NCBI GenBank assembly: GCA_000934455.1 | Contig: KN887942.1 | Coordinates: forward strand, 1-42,351 | Direction: 5' to 3' | Source of the DNA: Apostichopus parvimensis | Lineage: Eukaryota; Echinodermata; Holothuroidea; Aspidochirotida; Stichopodidae | DNA length: 42,351 nucleotides | Shown: positions 12,285 to 24,200 of the stretch, in pieces | Layout of the letters: every line of letters begins with the position of its first letter | How positions within the stretch are numbered: the first letter of the stretch is position 1 | The notes under the pieces: generated by a model | Told to the model about the DNA's origin: nothing | What the model saw: only the letters and a program-made list of their open reading frames with translations | The model's database searches: none | Position numbers and translations under genes: made by a program

Positions 12285-15200
12285 CTGCAAATGAGAAAAA
12301 GAATGAAAATAAATAAATACATGAAAGATAAAATCAAACAAGAATGTAGTTTTAAATGGATAACTGTTTGATGACAAAATATTGTAAAACTAAGGTTTGC
12401 AGGTTCAAGTCCTGACCAGATCATTATGTTATGTCCTTGGGTAAGGCACTTAATCTCCATCGCCTCTCTTCACCCAGGTGTATATAAGGGGACTTGCAAG
12501 GTAACTTGTAAATATAGTTGCATGCCCTGGTTGGTGGCTGCACCCTATGGGAAGTCTCCCAGGGGACACGTAGATGTGACAAGTTACCAATGACCACGGG
12601 TTAAGTTGTAAAGTCGTGTGAGGGGACTTTGGCCTCAAACAAGACTGTAAACGTTCAACTTTAACTTTTAAATGACTAAAAAGCTTAAAACTAAGTACTA
12701 ACATGTATAGTCCCTTTATTTCTTACAGATTTAAGACCCTCCCAGTGGTAACTTGCTGTATTATGAAAGCTGAATTTCTTAATGTAACTTTGGGCAATGA
12801 CTTTGTTGTCAACTTTTTAACAGGATTGAAAACTTAACTTTCAGAATGATGCTGTTTATGAGGCTTACTAGCTAACTGTTGACTTGCTGCACATCATAAT
12901 AAGCTATGCAAATATGAACTTTGTTCCTTAAGTTAAAGAGATAACAGCAAGCCACATGCCAAGGTTGACATATGTTGTCAACATTCTCCTTCCTGATGTG
13001 TGTTGTTCTCAACGTTAGGGAATATCACTCACACATGCACATGACTTGACTACATAGAGATCTATATCAAAGTACAAGCCTATTATGATGTAAACAGGGA
13101 GCCTGGTAAATCACCCTTGACCTAAGATTCCTTTAACAAACATGTTACATTAAAATAGCAAGTACAAGAACAATGTGCACTACTCTTCTTGGATTTTGTG
13201 CTCAAGTGATCTGTTAGAATTTGGACTGTCCTGACCTCTGACCTCCATCAAAAAGTAATATAATTTATTTACCAAATTTGGTACACCAACATCCACAACA
13301 TGTCAAAGTTAAGAAATGACATTTACTTTTCCTTTTGTGGGGTTGTGTCTGAAACATTGTCACATTTAAAAGTCATCTTGATGTCCAATGACATTTGACT
13401 TCCAGGGTCAAATGACATTTGACCTCCAGGAACAAAGAATTAGGCATCTTATTCACATCTTGCACCTGAACAGTGTCTGTCCAGTGACAATTTGAACATG
13501 AATACTACTCCAGGGATGTGCCCACGCTGGGCGGCACAGGGCGGCCCCGCCCAGCACTAAAATTTACCGCCCAGCACTGTCTTAAAAATCGTGAACCCCG
13601 CCCAGCACTTTTTTCATCTAAAATCCCGACATTCCTAATATAATATTTCACAAAAAAAAATTAAAAATGTAAATTGTTAGCAAAACTAGTGTATGTGCTT
13701 AAAAAGCTACACAAGTGCCAGCATTTGGCATCTGAGCACCTTCAAAACTCAAAAAATTTCTCAAAGGGGATGGGGACACCTCCTCCCCCAGGACGGCGAT
13801 CAGTATACCCGGCACTCAGGAAATCCTGGGCACATCCCTGCTACTCACCGTGTGGATATGCTATAGTTGCAGCAATACTCTTGGAAGTGGCAGCAGCTCC
13901 CATGAAGGTCAAGAAATCCTTGGGACTGAGTAGGTCAGAATTGTAAGCCCTCTGCTCTCTCAAGAACTTCTTGATCCGTTCGTAGATTACAAAATGGATC
14001 ATGGTTTCTGATATTCCTACGTATGACGCTGTGACACCGCGATAAAATCCCCGCAGCCCCTCGTGGCTATATACAGTTTTGATGGCTCGCCATGTGTTCG
14101 TATACCTTCTTCCGTTCCTGCGGGTAGTGGCAAGAGAGAAACGTAGAAGATTTAAAAGTTAAATCTTGCAGAGATCAGATGACAGCACTAGAGTCGGAAA
14201 ATTCCTGATATTAACAGATTGTGTTACCTCACTATTTTGATGCAAATGTTGCACTTACATAGTAGTTACCACCCACTGAAGGAGCAATAGTGATTTACTG
14301 TACATGAGTTCTAGATAAGGAAATGCCACTGAAATTAGCAATTTCTAACATGGAAAGAAATGTTGACATGGCAGCTACTAATCTGATACCAACCATACAC
14401 AAAGTGTCATTCAAACATCTAGCATGTAACAGGCAGGTAGTGTTTGTAACAGGTACAGTATGAAAGTAACACATTTTGTGAAAGTCACTTTCACTTCTGA
14501 ATACATTAATGAAAAGAAAAAATTACAACAGGAGAAAACCATCCCCCCCCCCCCCCTCAATGGGTAGTATGATTGAATCTGGGAAGAAAAAGATCATCAA
14601 TTTAGATACCTGGCAGGGAATAATTTATCCAGTATCGCAGTTACAAAATGATATGTAAAATTGACACATTGCTCTACAAGTGCAAAGATGTAGGCCTATG
14701 TATCAGGTTTGTTTTGTACACAGGAACCATAGCATTTTGTTAGGGAATGTCCAGAGCATTCAAAACTGATACACAAATTTCGAAACAGTAAAATGAAATC
14801 CCTGCCTGGATAGCTACAGTTCTAACACTATCTTCCAAGGCCTTAGATCATTATGCAAGCTCATCCAAAGGTTAATACCTCCTGTGCATAATACAAAGGT
14901 TAATACCTCCTGCGTACAACACTGATTTCATCACAGACTGATGAGGCCATCATGGTGGACTTCTAGGCTCTCTTAGGAGTAACTTACTAACAAATCTCGG
15001 CATACTTCCTGACACAGATTTATAACTTAACCTAGATGGTGATTGTCACAGGGTGAATGAAAACAAAGAAATGAACTTCAGTAATTAAAAATATAGAGCA
15101 GCCATGGCGGTGCTTCTGCTTCGGAGGCCTAAGTTATGCCCCGAAGATTCTTGCTGACCGGTCAAGCAAATTCTTTTATCGGGAATTTGTCATCATCACC

Positions 15201-18200
15201 AAAGATTTATAAGTTCTAGAGCTGTAACACAGACATGAGACTATGTTACCAGAATTTGTCTTAAGTTCAAATTAGTCTACTGTGCCTGTGATATGTCTTT
15301 TTTTAATTTTTTATGCACAGCATTGTAAAACACACACTTGCATTGAAAGGGCCAATCCTCTTTCATCCGATTAGTAAAGTTCAAATTTCAGGTGATGGTG
15401 CCCAGCTGCAAACACTGATTTTATCCACTTTTAAATATTTGTTTTAAAGCTCATTGTTTTTACATTATTGACCTTGTTTTCTTATCTTCATTCTTACTTT
15501 GTCCCTTGCTTTATTTCTCCCCTTTCTTTGTTTGGTTATTTTACATTTATTTCCCTTCTCTTCTGTACCATGTCAAGTATTTGAGAAACTGTTTTATGCA
15601 AAGCATGATATAAATAATACATTATTGTCTGTACAATGTTCATTGCCCTCCATTTCTCCCTCATTTTCTCCCTCCAAAATGTGATCAGTATCTTTAAGCT
15701 CACTTTTGTGTAAATGTTTATAATAACTGAATCCTTGCACTGTGCCCTATGCAAGGGGCATTCTAGTATTCCTAACATCCTATACGGTACCTTTATCTCC
15801 AAGCTGGAGACATGCAACTTGTTGAAAACGAGAAGAGAGATAACAGAGGAGAAGTCGTCGGTTTTGACTTACCTATGTTCTAATTGTAATCTTGTCTTGA
15901 TGAGCCATATTGGATTTGTACACGTACTTGAGATGAATCCTGAAATGGAAAATGATAAATAGCATTCTTCTCTTGAAGACATGGAGTAATTTTAGCGATT
16001 AAGTTAGTGTCTTATATTTTGATCTAAAGATTTTTTGGTAATTTCAACCATACCATTAACTATTCTTGAACCTAAACTTGAACTTCCACAAAAATCTCTC
16101 CAAAGCTTATCTTTCACATATATCAACTCACAAAAAGTGGCAATTTTTTTTTAAGAAAAAAGAAAACATTTTCAAACTTGAACAAAACGTTTACAAATGT
16201 TGACAACAAAATCACAAGCTTTATTTTTTCCATTGGCAGGGTTGATGGATAAACCAACAGCACCAAAAACAAAATGAAACTGGTACCATCTGGTTTGCAG
16301 GCAAGATACTCAAACCCCATCCCAACAGTGTTACTGAGTAGATGTGAAGAATTTTTAAGAAATGTTCCAAATATGTCATTTGCTGTCTCTTTAGAGTCCA
16401 ATCTATACTGAAGAATCCTGTTCAACCATACTTTGGTTGTAATCTCTTCTTTTCACTCTAGTTCACAATTCAACACCTCACCATGAACCTTTGATTTGGA
16501 GTGGAGTGTTAGCTTTTATCATCACTTTTATCATGATTTGGAGTGTTAGCTCAGTGGTTAACGCCGGTGCCTTCCAATAATAAGGTCCCTGGTTCGAGTT
16601 ACTCCCAGATTAATGTATGTCGTCCAGTTACAGAGTTGTTGATAATTAACAATTCATAATCATGGACGTTAAACATGAATGTAAGAGACTGACTTTGGTC
16701 AGCTTGCGGCTTTGATAAGCCAATGAGGCTTCTTCGCGAGTTCCTGCTTGCAGGAGGATCTAAAATACATACATACATAAACTACAGACTCACCTCCACA
16801 AGCTGCAGAGAGTAGATGGACCATGGAAGACTCTGGTTCTAGTTTGGTATTCAGAAAGTTTTTGGCACTTGCATAGGCTCCAAAATAGATTGCTCTATAA
16901 ATAAAAATAAAAGAAGAAACGAAAGAAATTAATCATTTGTATACATTTAGATAGCAAAATGCATGCAAATTATGCTTCATTAAGGATTGATAAGAGGCAT
17001 TAAGGCCACTGTTATCATTTAGTACAAGGTATGGTGTTAGGACCATCTTGACAGTTTATCTAGCACTTTGAGAATGTCAGTTCCTTTGACAGGCAGGGTC
17101 TTGCATACAACCTCACGTGGCCAGTTAAAAGAGAAGGTAGGCCATTTCACATCCCACCAATGCATATATTTGAGATAAAACTGCCCAAATAGCAGTCTCC
17201 GTACATCATCTCTGTAGAGTGTACATGACTAACTGTACAAGGTTGAGTGTCTGCGGAGAAAATGGATTTTCTAATAAAGTTCGACTGTTGGCTGTCTGCT
17301 TTACAGGGGTTGAGTCTTTGAGGATTTACAACTTTTCACACTAAATTAAGATTTTTTTAATTTGTTTTTATATTTTTATTTGTTTTTTTTTAGCTTTTGA
17401 AGAAGATCCTGCTAGGCTCGAAACGTCAGGCCCACTTACTTATACACATAAATTAAGTAGGAACAGCTACTGTCACTTGGTAGTCTGAAATTACATGGAA
17501 AGACTCTAATTGAGGACATGATTTGCTGTTAATTGTTAATGGGATTACAGTAGTTTCCAACAGGATGAGGAGAGAAGCATTAGACAACTGCTGACATTTA
17601 ATGTACTTCTGATGTTCAACAACTTTATATCAGTGACATGAAATTATCTGCAAGTGTACGTACCTAAGAGGAGTCACTGTACACACAACATTGATGAAAC
17701 TACTCTACAATGAAGTAATGTACATACTGTAATGTGATGAAATGAAAGTTCTACCAAGCTATTATAAATAAGCTCTCAAGATTTTAACATCCCATGCAGG
17801 AAGGTAACAATCAATTCAATTTACTGTAAACAATTGACTTTCTCATTAGATTAATGAAAGCTCACTAGCTCAGTCACCTCAGTGCATGATGCCTTACTAT
17901 TTACAGGAAATTTTGTAGCACTGTTGCTTCTGCAGGTTTCCTGCCTGTGAACCATTGACTTTCCTTCACATCCTACTCCACATCACAGATAATATATTAT
18001 TCCCTCCCATACACTGAGCATGGCAAGGGGGAGATCAGGAACTTGCTTTCCCCCAGGGAGCTGACCTCAAACGGGTCTACATTTGATTAATGATTGGTGA
18101 ATCAAAACCGACTGAAAGAGCGCCACTCAAGCATGAAAAAGACAGATGATTGTTTTAATCAATTAGCTAGTTATAGTCATATACTATATATAGCATTCAC

Positions 18201-21200
18201 ACTACAATCTCCATCACTTGCAGGACCAGGATCGTAAGGGATCGTAGCAGGGTCTGATCCTGTGAACGCCAGCCTTCGTACACGAAATGGCACTTTGGGT
18301 TATCAGATCACTCTTGAATTATCAAATGTGAACATAAGGGTACTATAAGTTTGCTACCCACAGCAACCACCTACATATTTCATTTCATTTCATTTATTTG
18401 TTTCTCCTCAACATTGTAACAGTAAATAGATACTAACATATCATTCTAGCATGTGTGATATTGTTTTCTTTTCTCACAACTGCAATTAATAAATTGGTAA
18501 ACAACAACAATGTCTGTATCTTGGTTGTCATCATTTTTAATCTAATATCATGTTTAACATTTTATACAGTTTTATTGGCAAAGCTAAAGTCTACAACAGA
18601 TAAAGCTGCTAGTGTAAATAAGATGAAGTCTCCTGACAGTTCCCAACTAATGTTAAATGAGCAACACTATCTTTGGGGACACTCACACCGTCTGGTATTA
18701 AGCTGCCACTCCTTTACATAATTTGCCTTTATACTTGTTGTGAACAGTTCTGCACCTCACAAACACTACACGACCATTGCATGATGCAAACATTTTCACA
18801 GTTGTGCACCTTTGGATACATTTACCATACACTCTGCTCTGATGTCAAATATTCAACTGCTGTGATATCCAACCATTATGAAACCTTTCCACTGTTTCCA
18901 AAGAGTTACTGGGGAGACTGACCAAAGGGCACAGCTTCCATTTGCTTCATTAAAAAATACCAGGGTATTAGTTGGTCCCTGGTTAGAGTTTAAACTACAC
19001 AAAGTGTCTATCAGGTAAGATTCCTCCAACACAAGAGGGACAAGATTAGTGAACCATTCTGACAGCAAGGTGGGAGGGGGTACACATTGTAGGCCTACTG
19101 TAGATATATTGTAAAATGTGCACAGGGCTTATCATCCCACACATGTATGCACATACATGTACAGTAGTTATGTAAAATACTGTAGCCTGTGACTAGCCAT
19201 ACATGCGTAAGCTTCTCCCATTAGATTTTTGGCTGCATTTCCTTTTTGGTATTTTGTGTCGGACAACGGAAAAAGGATACAATTTAGAGCTAGTTAACTA
19301 AGTACTTGTGCTTCAATAGCTACAGTACAGTATTTCTGTTTTCAAGATATTCATACATCAAATTTCCGGCATACTCCTTCATGGCCAACATTATGATGAG
19401 ATTGGCACCTCAGTGCTAATTCCATTGTCTTATGAGTGGCTAAAACAAAACATTCTTTCTAACTTCAATGTCAACAGCACAGCACCCTTGGATCACATCC
19501 AAACACCATTTGTCCTTCGAAAACCTTGTATTGCAATGTAAAGTTGAAGGCTTTGTTTTCCTATTGAGTAGCATCTGAACATTTGACATGACTTGTGGTC
19601 TGTTTATATTATAGACTAAGCAGTTCCAGTCACTTGAATTGACGATCCTTGGAATGTTTCAAGGGTCATATCCCTTTGCTGAATGTATATTCGACAACAC
19701 TTGTAACCTAACTGCAGAGTAGAATCATGTTTAGTACATGTATGACCATTTTATGGCTGTTGTAATTACTGGAGCATAAGACATTCCATTTCCTGCCCCC
19801 TCTTTGCCGTCAATGTAATTGATTTTTCTCGTTATTAATCTAATGCTTCGTTGAATAACACTTTTGAAGGGACTGGGTTACAACTTGCAGGACTATCTCA
19901 AGAACTTTCTTTATATGTAAATGCACGGCCACGTACTGTAGAACGAGCAGGTTGTCATTTGTAGCATGGTGCATAAAATAGGATTATCTTCAAGTTCATT
20001 CTAATTTCTTAAAGCCCTGTAGTAGATTGTCTATTTACTGAGCGAACAGAAAGTTTGAAATTTCCAGTGTGCATCTTCACATCTGACCTGCCTGTAGATA
20101 TTTTGCTATATGTTGTTCAACACAATTGATAGATAATTTAATACTTATATACTGATAAAAAGGTTTGTGGTTTTGCAACTAATCTCCATCCTGCATTGAA
20201 CAATTAAAATTAATTCCTTATAACCAGTTGGGTATGAAATCTAAATACAAAATAACCCCCCACCCCCCCAAAAAAAATCTTTGGCACAAAATGAGCCTTC
20301 ATCTTGAAAGGATATGTACATACATATGCATAATTTTACATGAACTGCCAAAGTAAGCAACAGGCATGCTTTGCAAACAACCAATAACCATGATACAAGT
20401 GACCTTTGACCAGCATTGGACATGAAGCTTACAAGTAGTACAGACCATACAGTAATTAGTACACGGCAGGCGTTAAGTACTGTACCTTACTTTGATCACA
20501 ACTCCTGTACATACAGCTCATGTGTGTGATGCAGAGCTGATCGTACTTACTGATCAACTAATTCAGAAGTCGGTTGTCTAAGTACCGAATATTGAGAGAC
20601 GGCAGGGTTTGGGGCACATTACAGGTGTACACATTACATTAGAGCTGTACAATGCATGTATGAATGTTCAAAAATCACAAATATGAAACTAAACTTGCTA
20701 CTGTAATATAGTATATTTCATTTTGTGTTCTTTCTAGTTCCTCTGGTTGCAGACTAAGTTCTAGACCATGTATTCTAGACTATGTGTTCTAGACCATACA
20801 TGTATTCTAGTACAGACTAAGTTCTACATCATGTATTTTACTGAGCACTCTAAGAAACTTTCACTTGCTGGAAAATATGCAAATTATAGTGATGTTTAAT
20901 TGTCAAGCATTGTTTCCTAACTACCATTGCCAATTTCATCATTTTTTCCCCCCCTTCAGATCAATTGGACATTGTGTCAGGAAATGCTTCATCCTGTAAC
21001 CGCCGCAAAATTGCTATACAGAGACGCAAAAATGTTCAGTAGTGCAATTTTTGTAAACAGGATTAATAGTATTTTATATTGACACAAAATTTAGAACATT
21101 CAAACACCTACACAAAAAATTTGAACATTAAAAATTATGTCGTATGTATGACTATGTTTTTTCCTTCCCAGAAGAGCATGCAAGCCATACATGCCTGATT

Positions 21201-24200
21201 GCATGTAAACCTCCTTCCTGTTACTGGGAATTCAAACCACAAAGGCCACAAGTTCTGATGAATTACAGTCTGTTACCTCAGATGCCCCACTAGAAGCTCC
21301 AATACAACTATGTCACAGTCCACTCACTGTTATTTCACTATTCAATATAGTATATTATTTAAGTCTAATATACTTTACACACGTCCATCATATCTAAGCA
21401 AACATTGTTCACCACAGCTTCTCTTTCAAGTAATACCCTACAGTTCAAGTCAAATTTACATAAACTTACCATATAATGATCATTATTAATATCAACAAAT
21501 TTCCAGATCTATATAAGTGCACTATACTGTATGGTAATATAATTAACTAATATTGTCTTGATCAAGACTCTGACCTCAAAACTTTGGTCAGCCAAATATT
21601 AAAACCTCAAACCAGTTTGTTTTGGAACTTCCATAATCGATTTCACAAGTTATCTTCTTTAACCGGACGCAAAACAAAGGTATTGCCACGAAGGTCACAG
21701 CCTGGACAAGATTACTAAAAATTTATTAATTTCACAACAGGAATACCATGCAGGTCAAATTTGAAACAAACAATTGGTGACACTGAAAAGAACAGGCTAT
21801 AATTAACACAAGTTCAGGGTTGACATGTATCACACTGGCAATGCGTGATTTGACGAGCCTGACAGAACAGTATAAGATATTTTTGTCTCCTAATTATTGA
21901 CTTGTAAATTTTGGATATTAATAAGTCTATGAAAAGCTGGTTGGTCACTTCAACAGCAAATTCTGAACCACACTGAAAATGGCTACAGTATATATACATG
22001 CAGTACACACTATCACTGTCTGTGAAACTTACAATACATGGAGTTGTTACTTTGGGAGTGTCTTTGCTGTTGAACTCCAGTATTCACTGTTTTTGTTTTA
22101 AGAACTAGATTTTAGTGATCTAGTCAATTTTCTTACAGGTTACAAGGAAATGTCAAACCAGAGTTACTATTCATTCAGATGTTTTCTCTTTTCTTGTACG
22201 AGTAGCATACTTCCTAAAATCAAGCAAAATTACAATATTATGTACATTACAGCAACATTTGTTCCCCAAGGAGAGTTGGCACAAATAGCAACTTTATCAG
22301 AACTGGTTTCTGGTCACTCACTACTTTCCTTTTTCAAGTACTCGTTGCTTGATCTCTGGTAACCTTTCAAAAATTTTCGTGCCAATTACAGTAGTTTGAA
22401 TCAGCCCTGAAGATGGACCAAATCATCACAAAAAAAGTGCACTATAAGGCACCATGTTAAAAGTACAGTAGCACACTACTGAGGGGCTGCATCATTCTGC
22501 AGCCAGGCTGCTTAGGACATGTAAATATCATTTATGCTCTGCAGTTTCACACAATATACACTGCTGAGAAAATCTCTACTTTTTGATATTTTCATTCAGC
22601 CTTCCTGCAGGGAACTTTGCAGCTGCTGCAGCTTATTTTTTTGACACTGTGCCTCAGGTCTGAATTCAAAACAACATTTGAGGCTCTAGTGGAGTATAAA
22701 TTAAGGGTTCAAAGTGCGATTTTTAATAGTCAATACGTACAAGAATATTAATCTCCTGAATTCAAAACAACATTTGAGGCTCTAGTGGGAATATAATTTA
22801 AGGGTTCAAAGTGCGATTTTTAATAGTCAAAACGTACAAGAATATGAACAAATTAATCTCTTGCTGTCCCCGTTGTTTAAACAGTATAACAACTTGTCAG
22901 AGGAGCCTGCAAACTATTAACAATCAGCTAATAACTATCTCATCTGACACAAAGACATGCTTGACTTTGCACTGTCCTTGTCTGAACAGAAAATCAAGGC
23001 AAAACAAACATCACATGGGTAAAAAATAAATGAATAAACCAAACTAATCAACAAACAGGATGATGATGATGAATTTGTAACAGAATGGAGAAAGCTCTGG
23101 CAAATGTTAAGTTGGATTTTCGTTCCTCAAAATAACAACTGTTTGTCGTATGAACACTGAATACCAATTGTGGCATTGCGGTTTTGTAAAATATAAATTT
23201 AGTAAAATGATATCTTTGAGGTTATATGCTGTGAACGTTTCATCAGTTTCTATGGATGCTGCACAATAATGCACTGAGGGAGCTGCAGCATCATGCAGCA
23301 AGGCTGCATGTATAGGACATAATCTTTTGTGCTCCACAGCCTAACACAGTAGGCACTGCATGACTGCATAGATAACCATATTACTTGATATTGATTGATC
23401 GTAGCTGAGCAAAACTACTGTGGCTCTGCTAGTTGACATGTTGCCTTAAAACTGAAAATGTAAAGATATTCAAATGTATACATGTGTGGGATTTAAAGCA
23501 TGCTACTTTGGATTCACCAACAGAATATGTAACTATTGATTTTACATGAGGAGCTTGTGTATAGCACTCCCTCACTATAGTTATGAGGCTTTATAAATGA
23601 TGAATTTGAGAACTGCAGAAACAACATCGACAGCATGCGCGGGTGACCCAAACCTGATTATGATAATTCCAACTTGTGACACTGCATATTTTTCCACCGT
23701 TTTATCAGTATCACAGACAGTTTCGGTGCTAGATTTAATAAGCAGTCCATAATTATACCAACCCTTGTCTCAATGTGTGAGACTCACCATGTACTACTTG
23801 CTTCACAACGGAAAGGGTCACAGTTTGTGTTTTTAAATGAGCACTGTAAATCACTCATCAGCAATGCAAGCACTACAGTAAACATTAGCACCCATGAGCA
23901 CTGTATCGCACTATGTGAAAACCGGTCTAACACTGTATCACAATTCATTAACACCAGTGAAACACCGTACCACACTGTATGAACACCAGTATAACACTGC
24001 ATCAGTGTAGGAACACCAGTGAAACACCGTACCACACTGTATGAACCCCAGTATAACACTGCATCACAATGTACGAACACCAGTGTAACACTGCACGGCA
24101 CTGTATGAACACCGGTTTAACACAACTGTACCACACTGTATGAACCAACACCAGGTGTAGAAATATTGAAAAGGGAATTTTATAAACAGAACAGGAAAAC

